A stretch of DNA of 53,295 nucleotides, taken from positions 1 to 53,295 of the forward strand of contig JAFTVM010000072.1 in the NCBI GenBank assembly GCA_017465745.1, written 5' to 3'. A model generated the notes under the pieces. That model had not been told where the DNA came from, made no database searches, and saw only the letters and a program-made list of their open reading frames with translations. A program made the translations under genes and the position numbers. Shown piece by piece: positions 38,550-51,281 of this stretch; within the stretch, counting starts at the first letter, position 1; every line of letters begins with the position of its first letter. The DNA is from Oscillospiraceae bacterium (lineage in GTDB: Bacteria; Bacillota; Clostridia; Oscillospirales; Oscillospiraceae).

Positions 38550-38762
38550 TCAGATAATGATGGCCGCTGCCAGGTCGTCATCGATGGTATATCTGCCGTC
38601 CTTGATGGATACCACGCAGTTTCTGCGCCGGCGGGAAACCACCGTGATGGGTTCGCCGCTGTAGCATCCCAGGGAGAACAGGAATGCGTTGAGTTCCTCG
38701 TCATCGGTCTCGATGGCCTTGACGATGTATTCCCTGCCCACTTCAGCCTTTGTCAGATTCAT
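38550..38762 (-). CDS. feoA: FeoA
   Basis: A small SH3-like cytoplasmic protein that supports FeoB. The 70 residues include MNLTKAEVGREYIVKAIETDDEE, LNAFLFSLGCYSGEPITVV and the closing VSIKDGRYTIDDDLAAAI, the FeoA pattern. The ATG at 38762 has GTGAGG just upstream; a GTG three codons earlier is less likely. It is the first gene of the feo operon. Confidence 0.92.
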   Translation of the reverse strand: MNLTKAEVGREYIVKAIETDDEELNAFLFSLGCYSGEPITVVSRRRRNCVVSIKDGRYTIDDDLAAAIII

Positions 38763-38788
38763 TTGCCTCACCCATTTCGTCGATCAAT

Positions 38789-38842
38789 AGTTAGCTTCCG
38801 CTAATTCCTCACAATATTAGCACTGATGGCAGGATTTGTCAA
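38789..38842 (-). promoter_or_regulatory. feo promoter with DtxR-like operator
   Basis: On the minus strand TTGACA (38837-38842) and TAATAT (38814-38819), 17 bases apart. Immediately downstream an imperfect palindrome AATTAGC-GGAA-GCTAACT (38789-38806) covers the start site. TTAGC...GCTAA resembles DtxR/IdeR-family operators, so iron repression is inferred. Confidence 0.75.
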
Positions 38843-38867
38843 GCAGAAAACCATGAAAAATCAGAAT

Positions 38868-38909
38868 AAAATTCACAATGGGAACCGGATCCGGACCGGT
38901 TCCCATTGT
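38868..38909 (-). terminator. Terminator after uvrB
   Basis: A perfect 14-bp stem (38875-38888, 38896-38909), followed on the minus strand by GAATTTTATT. Confidence 0.88.
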
Positions 38910-38919
38910 CTCATGGTTT

Positions 38920-40884
38920 TTACAGCCCATTGCCCCGCAGTTCGATGATCTGATCCCGCAGGAGGGCAGCGTATTCGTATTCCATCATCCTGGCGGCTTC
39001 CTTCATCTGCTTCTCCAGCCGGGCGATCTCCTTTTCCTTCTCGGCCTTGGTCATCTTCACGCCGCTTCTTCCCTTCCGCTCGGCAGTGGGGGCGGAAATT
39101 TCGATCAGGTCCCGGACGGACTTAATGACGGTCTTGGGCACGATACCGTGGGCCTCATTGTAGGCGTTCTGGATTTCCCGGCGTCTGGCCGTCTCATCGA
39201 TGGCGGAACGCATGGAGGCGGTGATGTTGTCGGCGTACATGATGACTTTGCCGTCGGCATTTCTCGCGGCGCGTCCAATGGTCTGGATCAGGCTGGTCTC
39301 GCTTCGCAGGAAGCCCTCCTTGTCTGCGTCCAGAATGGCGACAAGGCTCACCTCCGGCAGGTCCAGGCCCTCACGCAGCAGGTTGATGCCCACCAGGACG
39401 TCGAATTTCGCCATGCGCAGGTCCCGAATGATCTCCATACGCTCCATGGCGCCGATGTCGGAGTGCATGTAGCGGACTTTGATGCCTGCTTTTTGCAGGT
39501 ACACCGTCAGATCCTCCGCCATCTTCTTGGTCAGGGTGGTCACCAGCACCCGCTCGTTTCTGGCGGTACGGGCGTTGATCTCCCCGATCAGATCGTCGAT
39601 CTGGCCGTCGATGGGCCGCACCTCCACCTCCGGATCCAGCAGACCCGTGGGGCGGATCACCTGCTCCACAGTCTGGCCGGAGCGGGTGCGCTCGTACTCG
39701 GCCGGGGTGGCAGAGACATAGATCACCTGATTCAGCTTTTCGTCGAATTCCTTAAAATTCAGGGGGCGATTGTCGTAGGCCGAGGGCAGGCGGAAGCCGT
39801 AATTGACCAGACTGTCCTTGCGGCTGCGGTCACCGGCGTACATGGCCCGGCACTGGGGCAGGGTCACGTGGCTCTCGTCGATGAACAGCAGAAAATCCTC
39901 CGGAAAATAGTCCAGCAGCGTGGTGGGCGGCGTACCGGGCGCCCGGCCCTGGATGACCCGGGAGTAATTCTCGATGCCGTTGCAGAAGCCGATCTCCGTC
40001 AGCATCTCCAGATCATAGGCGGTGCGCTGCTCAATGCGCTGGGCTTCGATGAGCTTATTGTTTGCCTTGAACCAGGCCACCTGCTCGTCGCACTCCCGGC
40101 GGATGTCCTGCATGGCCCGGTGAAGCTTTTCCTTCGACGCCACGTAATGGCTGGCGGGATAGATGGCCACGTGATCCACATAGCGCTCGGCCATGCCGGA
40201 CACGGCGTTGATCTCGCTGATCCGGTCCACCTCGTCGCCGAAAAATTCCACCCGGATGGCTCTGCCCGACCAGTAGGCGGGGTAGATCTCCAGGGTATCG
40301 CCCCGAAGGCGGAACTTGTTTCGGGAGAAGTCCAGGTCGTTGCGCTCGTAGCGGATCTCCGTCAGCTTTTTCAGCACCTCGTCCAGGGGGTACTCCTGGC
40401 CCACCCGGAGGGACACCACCATGCTCTTATAGTCGATGGGATCGCCCAGACCGTACAGGCAGCTGACGGAACTCACCACGATGACGTCCCGCCGCTCGAA
40501 GAGGGCGGAGGTAGCCGAATGACGCAGCCGGTCGATCTCCTCATTGACAGAGGCGTCCTTTTCAATATAGGTGTCGGTATGGGCGATATATGCCTCAGGC
40601 TGATAGTAATCGTAGTAGGAAATGAAATATTCCACCGCGTTGTGGGGGAAAAACTCCCGGAATTCGCTGCAAAGCTGGGCAGCCAGGGTCTTGTTGTGGG
40701 CCAGCACCAGGGTGGGGCGGTTCAGCTTCTCGATAACGGAGGCCATGGTAAAGGTCTTGCCGGAGCCGGTAACGCCCAGCAGCGTCTGCTCCCGCAGACC
40801 CCAGTTGACACCGTTGACCAGGCCTTCGATGGCCTGGGGCTGATCACCCGAAGGCCGGTAATCGGATACAAGTTTGAAATCCAT
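38920..40884 (-). CDS. uvrB: UvrB, excinuclease ABC subunit B
   Basis: Damage-verifying helicase of nucleotide excision repair. The 654 residues have Walker A GVTGSGKT (38-45), the Tyr-rich beta-hairpin region [20 protein letters not shown], the helicase motif [18 protein letters not shown], and a C-terminal UVR domain (about 615-650) that meets UvrC. SD AGGAGG. It follows radC by 11 bases on the same strand. No LexA-type box was found nearby. Confidence 0.98.
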   Translation of the reverse strand: MDFKLVSDYRPSGDQPQAIEGLVNGVNWGLREQTLLGVTGSGKTFTMASVIEKLNRPTLVLAHNKTLAAQLCSEFREFFPHNAVEYFISYYDYYQPEAYIAHTDTYIEKDASVNEEIDRLRHSATSALFERRDVIVVSSVSCLYGLGDPIDYKSMVVSLRVGQEYPLDEVLKKLTEIRYERNDLDFSRNKFRLRGDTLEIYPAYWSGRAIRVEFFGDEVDRISEINAVSGMAERYVDHVAIYPASHYVASKEKLHRAMQDIRRECDEQVAWFKANNKLIEAQRIEQRTAYDLEMLTEIGFCNGIENYSRVIQGRAPGTPPTTLLDYFPEDFLLFIDESHVTLPQCRAMYAGDRSRKDSLVNYGFRLPSAYDNRPLNFKEFDEKLNQVIYVSATPAEYERTRSGQTVEQVIRPTGLLDPEVEVRPIDGQIDDLIGEINARTARNERVLVTTLTKKMAEDLTVYLQKAGIKVRYMHSDIGAMERMEIIRDLRMAKFDVLVGINLLREGLDLPEVSLVAILDADKEGFLRSETSLIQTIGRAARNADGKVIMYADNITASMRSAIDETARRREIQNAYNEAHGIVPKTVIKSVRDLIEISAPTAERKGRSGVKMTKAEKEKEIARLEKQMKEAARMMEYEYAALLRDQIIELRGNGL

Positions 40885-40895
40885 CGCAAACCTCC

Positions 40896-41609
40896 TCAGT
40901 AGATCAGGCAGTCATCAAAGCGGATATTGGACTGGCGCATGGATACATAGTCCAGGCGGTCTTCCTCATTTTCATCCTCCGCCACCACAATGTGGTCAGC
41001 CAGGACAATCTCCACGGCGGACAGAGCCGCGGCCAGACGGCGGGTGGCCTGGATGTCGTCGGCAGAGGGAATGGCCAGGCCGCTGGGGTGATTGTGGGCC
41101 AGAACCACGGTGCTGGCACCATCCTCCAGGGCCATCTCCACCACACGGCGGATGGGGACGCTGGCATAATTGACGCTGCCCTCCCCCACCTGGCGGCAAT
41201 TGAGCACCTTCAGCTTGGCGTCCAGGCTCAGCAGGTAGACCACCTCGTTTTTCCGGTTGATGAAGAAAGGCTTCAGATATTCGCCGCACTCGGAAACGGA
41301 ACTGAGGATCTTTTTCTGCCTGGACTTGTCGGATTCATAGCAGCGTCCCGCCGCTTTCACCAGCTTCAGAAAAACCGCAGCGTTTTCCGTCAGCTTCCCG
41401 TCCCGGATCAGCTTGGCCATGGGTGCATCCAGCACGTTGGAAAGACTGCCGAACCGGTTGATGAGGGCATGGGCAATGGGATTGGTATCCCGCCGGGGGA
41501 TCACATAGAACAGCAGGATCTCCAGCATCTGGACCTCCGTAAAGCCGTCAAGACCATTGTTCACGAACTGGTTTTTCAGCCGCTGGCGGTGGCCGTCGTG
41601 GATTGACAT
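40896..41609 (-). CDS. radC: RadC/JAMM-domain protein
   Basis: 237 residues: an N-terminal helix-hairpin-helix region ([32 protein letters not shown]) and a JAMM metalloprotease-fold domain with HNHPSG followed by PSADD, the zinc ligands of the family. The biological role of RadC remains unsettled despite its name. The start at 41609 has AGAGGTGAG upstream. It forms an operon with uvrB, consistent with a link to DNA metabolism. Confidence 0.93.
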   Translation of the reverse strand: MSIHDGHRQRLKNQFVNNGLDGFTEVQMLEILLFYVIPRRDTNPIAHALINRFGSLSNVLDAPMAKLIRDGKLTENAAVFLKLVKAAGRCYESDKSRQKKILSSVSECGEYLKPFFINRKNEVVYLLSLDAKLKVLNCRQVGEGSVNYASVPIRRVVEMALEDGASTVVLAHNHPSGLAIPSADDIQATRRLAAALSAVEIVLADHIVVAEDENEEDRLDYVSMRQSNIRFDDCLIY

Positions 41610-41660
41610 TTTTCTCACCTCTTGTGTCGAATGAACGCGAAAATTATCCCTTTCATCCAC

Positions 41661-41689
41661 TTGCTATTTGTTTCAACATTGGATAGAAT
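41661..41689 (+). promoter_or_regulatory. Promoter of the kinase-like gene
   Basis: TTGCTA (41661-41666) and TAGAAT (41684-41689), 17 bases apart, in the gap divergent from radC. Confidence 0.72.
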
Positions 41690-41749
41690 GGGGATACAAG
41701 ATTTATTTTCCCAAATCTGCACACGCTATATCCCATGAGGAGGAACGTC

Positions 41750-42820
41750 ATGGAAAGAAACAACGATATTGGGATGCTGGACCTGATGGCCCGTCCCGCG
41801 TTCTGCGCCGCGCAGGGCTGCGTCACCCGGGTCAACGCCCAGGCTGCCGCATTTGGAATTGAAACCGGCACGACCGTGGCCGATCTTCTGGAAACGGGCG
41901 AAGAAGAATACGCCGCCTTTACCGGCGGATGCCTGTACCTGACCCTTTCCGTGGGGGGACAGGAATTCGGCGCCTCCGTCAACCGCGTGGAGGACACTGA
42001 TGTATTCTGCCTGGAGCAGACCGAGGACAACCGGGAACTGCAGGCCATGGCCCTGGCAGCCCGGGAGCTGCGGACGCCCCTGGATACCATCATGCTTACC
42101 GCCCAGCGGCTCTTCCCGGTGGCGGGGCTGCAGGATGATCCCGACACCCGCCAGCAGGTGGCTCAGCTGAACCGGGGCCTGTACCAGATCCTGCGGATCA
42201 TCGGCAATATGTCCGACGCCGGACGCGGCGCCTGCTCCCTGTCCCGGATGGAGACTGTGGATATCCCCAACCTTCTGGCAGAGATCTTCGCCAAGGCGTC
42301 GGCGCTGCTGGAGCACACGGAAGTGAAGCTGTGCTATCAGGGCTATCCCCAGAGCGTCCCGGGTCTTGCCGACCGGGATAAGCTGGAGCGGGCCGTGCTG
42401 AATATGGTATCCAACGCCGTCAAATTCTCCCGCCCCGGCGATACCATCCGAGCCGCCCTGACCCGGCGGGGCAATAAGCTCTATCTGACCATGGAAAACA
42501 GCGGCGACGGTATCCCCGCAGGCATCCGGGGCGATGTGTTCACCCGCTATCAGCGCCAGTGCAGCATTGAGGATCCCCGCTTCGGTATTGGCCTCGGTCT
42601 TGTGCTGATCCGGGCCGCTGCCGCCGCCCACGGTGGCACGGTGCTGATGAACGGCGACCACAAGTCCGGTACGAAGATCACCATGAGCCTGGCCATCCGC
42701 CAGGGCGACTCCCGGGTCAGATCCAATGCGCTGCGGATCGACTACGCCGGAGAGCGGGACTACAGTCTCATCGAGCTTTCTGAATCCCTGCCCCTTTCCC
42801 TGTACGAAAAGGATTTCTGA
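41750..42820 (+). CDS. Histidine-kinase-like protein lacking the phospho-acceptor His
   Basis: A 356-residue soluble protein with no membrane helix. The C-terminal half is a GHKL ATPase: N box NMVSNAVKFS (N222), ENSGDGIP, and the G2 loop GIGLGLVLI followed by HGG. In the dimerisation helix the usual HELRTPL reads ARELRTPL: the phosphorylated His is Arg105. The N-terminal about 95 residues could be a degenerate PAS-like sensor. No response regulator is nearby. It may bind ATP and regulate a partner without autophosphorylating. SD GGAGGAA supports the start. Confidence 0.85.
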   Translation: MERNNDIGMLDLMARPAFCAAQGCVTRVNAQAAAFGIETGTTVADLLETGEEEYAAFTGGCLYLTLSVGGQEFGASVNRVEDTDVFCLEQTEDNRELQAMALAARELRTPLDTIMLTAQRLFPVAGLQDDPDTRQQVAQLNRGLYQILRIIGNMSDAGRGACSLSRMETVDIPNLLAEIFAKASALLEHTEVKLCYQGYPQSVPGLADRDKLERAVLNMVSNAVKFSRPGDTIRAALTRRGNKLYLTMENSGDGIPAGIRGDVFTRYQRQCSIEDPRFGIGLGLVLIRAAAAAHGGTVLMNGDHKSGTKITMSLAIRQGDSRVRSNALRIDYAGERDYSLIELSESLPLSLYEKDF

Positions 42821-42827
42821 TCCTGCC

Positions 42828-42855
42828 CCCGGCCCCACAGGGGCCGGGATTTTTT
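42828..42855 (+). terminator. Terminator between the kinase-like gene and convergent uvrA
   Basis: A 9-bp stem CCCGGCCCC/GGGGCCGGG with a 3-base loop, followed by TTTTTT. Confidence 0.9.
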
Positions 42856-42858
42856 ATT

Positions 42859-45681
<2,823 letters not shown>

Positions 45682-45718
45682 ATACGTCACCAACCTTTTT
45701 GCAGTTTTTCGTCCATAT

Positions 45719-45747
45719 ATTATACCATAAACCGGTCCCCACTACAA
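45719..45747 (-). promoter_or_regulatory. Promoter of uvrA
   Basis: On the minus strand TTGTAG (45742-45747) and TATAAT (45719-45724), 17 bases apart. No GAAC-N4-GTTC SOS box was found in the uvrA-prs gap (45682-46001), only a partial GAACATTC. Confidence 0.78.
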
Positions 45748-45899
45748 GAGAAAATGCAAACAAAATTTCGCTTACCCCGGAATGTTCTGTCCGTTTTTCT
45801 TTTTTCGCACTTATGAACCCTTCATTTTCCGGGAATATAGACTATTTGCCGGAAACATTCCTATTTTTTCTGTATTTTTTGTTAGCAATTTTCCCACGG

Positions 45900-45935
45900 C
45901 GGATATTGCCAACGGCAATATCCGGATGATATAAT
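45900..45935 (+). promoter_or_regulatory. prs promoter overlapped by a perfect 11-bp inverted repeat
   Basis: TTGCCA (45906-45911) and TATAAT (45930-45935), 18 bases apart. A perfect 11-bp inverted repeat (45900-45910, 45914-45924, AAC centre) covers the -35 box and half of the spacer. It lies upstream of the start site, so it is more likely a protein-binding site than an RNA hairpin. It does not match the Bacillus PurR box. Confidence 0.68.
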
Positions 45936-46001
45936 ACCGTCGGAAAATTACTGTCATACCATCTTTCACGACAGATACGATAAAGAGAGGTTTATGATAT
46001 C

Positions 46002-46967
<966 letters not shown>

Positions 46968-46974
46968 GGTAACT

Positions 46975-47565
46975 ATGCTTAACAAGAATAACGAAACCTG
47001 GCTCATCGTGGGTCTTGGCAATCCCGGCCGGGAATACGAGAAGACCCGCCACAATGCCGGATTCCGGGCCATTGACCTGCTGGCTGACCAGCTGGGCTGC
47101 AAGATCGACCGGATGAAATACCAGGGCCTGTACGGCCAGACCACCTGGGGCGGCAAAAAGCTGATGCTCTTAAAGCCCCAGACCTTCATGAATCTTTCGG
47201 GGCGCAGCGTGCTGCAGCTGAGCGCTTACTTCAACATTCCCCCCCAGCGGATCATCGTCATGTTCGACGACATCTCCCTGGTGCCCGGCCGACTCCGTGT
47301 CCGGGCCGAAGGCTCCGCCGGCGGCCACAACGGCATCAAGTCCATCATCGCGGAAGTCGGCTCCCAGGCCTTCCCCCGGGTGAAGATCGGCGTCGGCGCC
47401 AAGCCCCATCCCGATTTTGAGCTTGCCGACTGGGTGCTGTCCACCTTCACCGCTCAGGAGGAAAAGGCCCTGGCAAATTCCCTGAAATGGGCGGGTGAGG
47501 CAGCTCTCGCCATCATCGACCACGGCGTTCCCGAGGCTGCCAACCGCTACAACGGCAAAAGCTGA
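46975..47565 (+). CDS. pth: Peptidyl-tRNA hydrolase
   Basis: Releases tRNA from prematurely dropped peptidyl-tRNA. The 196 residues show VGLGNPGREYEKTRHNAGF with the catalytic His, KPQTFMNLSG, FDDISLVPG with the Asp, and GSAGGHNGIKSI. The ATG at 46975 has GAGGTAA upstream and begins seven bases after prs; a longer open frame overlapping prs is rejected. Confidence 0.97.
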   Translation: MLNKNNETWLIVGLGNPGREYEKTRHNAGFRAIDLLADQLGCKIDRMKYQGLYGQTTWGGKKLMLLKPQTFMNLSGRSVLQLSAYFNIPPQRIIVMFDDISLVPGRLRVRAEGSAGGHNGIKSIIAEVGSQAFPRVKIGVGAKPHPDFELADWVLSTFTAQEEKALANSLKWAGEAALAIIDHGVPEAANRYNGKS

Positions 47566-47583
47566 ATATTGTCAATTCGACAC

Positions 47584-47641
47584 GGAAAGGGGTACCCAAA
47601 CACCTCTTTCCGCGTTGCTGCGTGGAGCGAAAAGTCCACGC
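47584..47641 (+). other. Two consecutive stem-loops between pth and mfd
   Basis: First stem GGAAAGGGG/CCTCTTTCC (47584-47592, 47603-47611, one G-T pair); second GCGTGGA/TCCACGC (47620-47626, 47635-47641). Neither has a T run, so they are not obvious terminators. They may affect mRNA processing before mfd. Confidence 0.5.
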
Positions 47642-47677
47642 ATCCGCACTACCCACCCCATCATTGAGGTTTATCTT

Positions 47678-50600
47678 ATGGAAAAACTCCTGTCCTGTCT
47701 GAAAACCATACCCGAATACAACGTCCTGCTGAAAGCACTGGCGCGCAGGGAAAGCGCCGCCGTCACCGGCATCGGCCAGATCAACCGCTCCCACCTGATC
47801 GCGGGACTTCACAACGAGCATGCCGCCCCTCTGGTGGTCATCGTTCAGGATGACATCGCCGCCAAGCGGCTCCAGGAGGAGCTGAAAAGCTTCCTGGGCG
47901 AAACGGCGCCCATCCTGCCCCACCGGGAACTGACACTCTACGATGCGGCAGTTGTTTCCCGCTCCTGGGAGCAGAAGCGGCTGCGCCAGCTTTATGACCT
48001 GGCCAGCGGCCGGACCAGGCTGCAGATCTTCACCTGGGAATCCCTGAGCCAGCGCACCATGCCCCGCAGCGTCCTGCTCAGCGCCGCCTTCCGGCTGGAA
48101 GTGGGCGTGGAATATCCCCTGGAGGAACTGCTGGGCCGCCTGACCGCCGCCGGCTACAGCCGCTGCGGCATGGTGGAGGGCCCCGGCCAGTTCGCCGTCC
48201 GCGGCGGCATCGTGGATATCTTCTCCCCCGCCGCCGACAAGCCCGTCCGCGCCGAGTTCTTCGGCGACGAGCTGGACACCATGGGCTATTTCGATCCCGA
48301 GACCCAGCGGCGCACCGAGAACATCGAGCAGGCTCTGCTGCTGCCCGTGGGCGAGACCCAGCCCATGCTCCACCCCGGCGGCATCGAGGGACTGTGTAAG
48401 GATATCCAGACCCTGATCTCCCGGCAGAAGCGCCGCAGGAATATCAATGAGGCCCTGATCTCCACCTTGTCCAAGGACCTGGAAAAATATGAAAACCGGC
48501 TTCAGAATCCGGCATCGGACCGGTACATGGCTCTGATTTATCCCGAAATGGCCACCGCCATGGACTTTATCCCCGCAGACGCCGTCATCGCCGTCTGCGA
48601 CCAGGGCAACCTGCGCCGGGCCGCCCGCACCCGCGCCGATGAGGTGGGCATGCAGCTGGACAGCCTGCTCCAGGGCGGCCTGCTGGCCGGCGAGCTGTGC
48701 GATTTTGTCGCCCAGTGGGAGGATTTCTGCGGCGGTCTCACCGGCCGCAGCATCGTCTATTTCGACGCCTTCGGCGGCACCTCCTACCCCGAGGAAAATC
48801 CCCCCAGGCATCTGCTGCCCCTGACCGCCAAACAGCTGCCCAGCTACGGCGGCAACCTGGACACCGCCGCCAGCGACCTCCAGCACTACCAGAAAAATGA
48901 ATTCGGCAGTTTGGTCCTCTGCGGCACCCGCCGGAGAGCGGAGCTGCTGCAGGAGATGCTCAGCGCCAAGGGCCTTTCCTCCTTCATCTGCATTCCCCTG
49001 ACCACCATGCCCAAAGCGGGCCAGATCCTGCTGTGTGAGGGCACCCTGCCCTTCGGTATGGAATACCCTGCCTCCCGTCTGGCGGTGCTGACGGAGGGTC
49101 AGCTCATCGCCCGCAGCGAGCCCAAGCGGAAAGCCGCCCCCAAAAAGTCCGGCTCCACCAACCGACAGAAGCTGAACTCCTTCACAGACCTGACCCCCGG
49201 TGATCTGGTGGTCCACGAAAATTACGGCATCGGCCGTTTTATCGCCATGGAACAGATCCGGGTGGACGGTGCCGTCAAGGACTATATCAAGATCGCCTAC
49301 CAGGGCAGCGACACCCTCTTCGTCCCCGCCACCCAGCTGGACCTCATCGGCAAATACATCGGCGGCGGCGGTGAGGACTCCAACGTCCGGCTCAATAAGA
49401 TCGGCTCCGACGCCTGGCAGAAAACCAAGGCTAAGGCCAAGAAAGCCGCCAGGGATATGGCCGCGGACCTCATCAAGCTCTATGCCGCCCGCAAGCGGCA
49501 GGAGGGCTTCGCCTTCGCTGCCGACTCCCCCTGGCAGCAGGAATTTGAGGACAATTTCCCCTACCCCGAAACTGACGACCAGCTGCGGGCAATCGCCGAT
49601 ATCAAGCACGATATGGAGTCTCCCATCCCCATGGACCGGCTCCTGTGCGGCGACGTGGGCTTCGGTAAGACGGAAGTCGCTTTGCGCGCTGTGATGAAGG
49701 CCATCATGGACGGCAAGCAGGCGGCGATCCTGGTCCCCACCACGGTGCTCGCCCAGCAGCACTACCAGACCGCCGTGTCCCGGTTCCGCGGCTTCCCCGT
49801 CAATATCGACGTCCTCAGCCGCTTCCGCACCACCGCCCAGCAGCGCAAGACTGTCTCCAATCTGCGGGCCGGCTCCGTCGACCTGATCATCGGCACCCAC
49901 AAGCTGCTGCAGAAGTCCATCGAATACAAGGATCTGGGTCTGCTGATCATCGACGAGGAGCAGCGCTTCGGCGTCAGCCACAAGGAGCGCCTGAAGGAGA
50001 TCTCCAAGGGCGTGGACGTGCTGACCCTGTCCGCAACCCCCATCCCCCGGACACTGAACATGGCACTGTCCGGCATCCGGGACATGTCCACTCTGGAAGA
50101 ACCCCCTGCCGACCGCTACCCGGTACAGACCTTCGTCATGGAGCACAACAACGCCATCGTCGACGACGCCATCCGCCGGGAGATCGAGCGTGGCGGTCAG
50201 GTCTATTACCTGCACAACCGTGTTGAGACCATCGACCAGGTGGCCTCCGCCATGGTGCGCCGGATCCCCGGCCTGCGGGTGGCCGTTGCCCACGGTCAGA
50301 TGGGTGAGGAAGCCCTGGGCGATGTGATGCACGCCATGGCCGACGGCGAGATCGACGTGCTGGTGTGCACCACCATCATCGAGACCGGCCTGGATATCCC
50401 CAACGCCAACACCCTGATCATCGAAAACGCCGACCGCTTCGGCCTTTCCCAGCTGCATCAGCTGCGCGGCCGCGTGGGACGCTCCACCCGTCACGCCTAC
50501 GCCTACTTCACCTACAAGCCTGACAAACAGCTGTCTGAAATTGCCGAAAAGCGGCTTTCCGCCATCCGGGACTTCGCCGAATTCGGCTCCGGCTTCAAGA

Positions 50601-51196
50601 TCGCCATGCGAGACCTGGAGATCCGCGGCGCCGGCAATCTGCTGGGCTCCGAGCAGTCCGGACACATGCAGAGCGTGGGCTACGACATGTATCTGAAGCT
50701 GCTGGACGAGGCCGTGCTGGAAGAAAAGGGCGAGGCCCCCAAGGCCCCCGACTGCACCGCTGACCTGAACATCACCGCCAACGTGGATAAGCACTATGTT
50801 GTCCGGGGCGAGGAGCGGATGGATCTGTACCGCCGCATGGCGGCGATCCGCAGTCAGGAGGATGCCGACGACCTGCTGGATGAGATCGTCGACCGCTACG
50901 GCGAGCCCCCCAGAGGCGTCCTCAACCTGATCGATGTGGCCCTGCTGCGTGCCAATGCCCGCAGGCTCGGCATCCGGGACATCAAGCAGAAGGGCGGCGA
51001 TGTGCTGTTTACCCTGGTGAACCTGGATTTTGACGCCGTCAGCGCCATCTGCGCCGACCCCGATTACAAAAACCGTATCGTCTTCGTGGCCGCCGCCAAG
51101 GAGCCCACCCTGAAGCTGAAGCTTGCGAAGGGTCCCGACAGCCTGAAGCAGTCCAGGGTGTTCATCGAGCATTTGGGACGGTTCACAAAAGCTTAA
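47678..51196 (+). CDS. mfd: Transcription-repair coupling factor Mfd
   Basis: Pushes stalled RNA polymerase off DNA and recruits UvrA. 1172 residues: an N-terminal UvrB-homology module, an RNA-polymerase-interacting domain beginning at LTPGDLVVHENYGIGRF, then a RecG-like motor with GDVGFGKTEVALRA (Walker A), IIDEEQRFGV (DEEQ box), LSATPIPRTL, and the C-terminal TRCF domain. The start at 47678 has TTGAGG upstream; the frame is open farther up into pth without an SD. With uvrA and uvrB in the window, the coupled repair set is nearly complete; uvrC is not seen. Confidence 0.97.
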   Translation: MEKLLSCLKTIPEYNVLLKALARRESAAVTGIGQINRSHLIAGLHNEHAAPLVVIVQDDIAAKRLQEELKSFLGETAPILPHRELTLYDAAVVSRSWEQKRLRQLYDLASGRTRLQIFTWESLSQRTMPRSVLLSAAFRLEVGVEYPLEELLGRLTAAGYSRCGMVEGPGQFAVRGGIVDIFSPAADKPVRAEFFGDELDTMGYFDPETQRRTENIEQALLLPVGETQPMLHPGGIEGLCKDIQTLISRQKRRRNINEALISTLSKDLEKYENRLQNPASDRYMALIYPEMATAMDFIPADAVIAVCDQGNLRRAARTRADEVGMQLDSLLQGGLLAGELCDFVAQWEDFCGGLTGRSIVYFDAFGGTSYPEENPPRHLLPLTAKQLPSYGGNLDTAASDLQHYQKNEFGSLVLCGTRRRAELLQEMLSAKGLSSFICIPLTTMPKAGQILLCEGTLPFGMEYPASRLAVLTEGQLIARSEPKRKAAPKKSGSTNRQKLNSFTDLTPGDLVVHENYGIGRFIAMEQIRVDGAVKDYIKIAYQGSDTLFVPATQLDLIGKYIGGGGEDSNVRLNKIGSDAWQKTKAKAKKAARDMAADLIKLYAARKRQEGFAFAADSPWQQEFEDNFPYPETDDQLRAIADIKHDMESPIPMDRLLCGDVGFGKTEVALRAVMKAIMDGKQAAILVPTTVLAQQHYQTAVSRFRGFPVNIDVLSRFRTTAQQRKTVSNLRAGSVDLIIGTHKLLQKSIEYKDLGLLIIDEEQRFGVSHKERLKEISKGVDVLTLSATPIPRTLNMALSGIRDMSTLEEPPADRYPVQTFVMEHNNAIVDDAIRREIERGGQVYYLHNRVETIDQVASAMVRRIPGLRVAVAHGQMGEEALGDVMHAMADGEIDVLVCTTIIETGLDIPNANTLIIENADRFGLSQLHQLRGRVGRSTRHAYAYFTYKPDKQLSEIAEKRLSAIRDFAEFGSGFKIAMRDLEIRGAGNLLGSEQSGHMQSVGYDMYLKLLDEAVLEEKGEAPKAPDCTADLNITANVDKHYVVRGEERMDLYRRMAAIRSQEDADDLLDEIVDRYGEPPRGVLNLIDVALLRANARRLGIRDIKQKGGDVLFTLVNLDFDAVSAICADPDYKNRIVFVAAAKEPTLKLKLAKGPDSLKQSRVFIEHLGRFTKA

Positions 51197-51218
51197 AGAA
51201 TAAGATTATGGTAACCCA

Positions 51219-51246
51219 TTGCAATTGCCAGAATCTGTGGTACAAT
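51219..51246 (+). promoter_or_regulatory. Promoter of the VanW-domain gene
   Basis: TTGCAA (51219-51224) and TACAAT (51241-51246), 16 bases apart, just after mfd. No terminator for mfd is visible before it. Confidence 0.7.
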
Positions 51247-51281
51247 AAAACCTGAATATGAGAAGAGAGGGGATGATTGTC

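Noticed and set aside
45770-45800. LexA/SOS box upstream of uvrA
   Set aside because: Only GAACATTC is present; the second half of the GAAC-N4-GTTC palindrome is missing.
47513-51172. Long minus-strand frame opposite mfd
   Set aside because: Shadow of mfd; repetitive Gly/Asp/His composition and no start signals.
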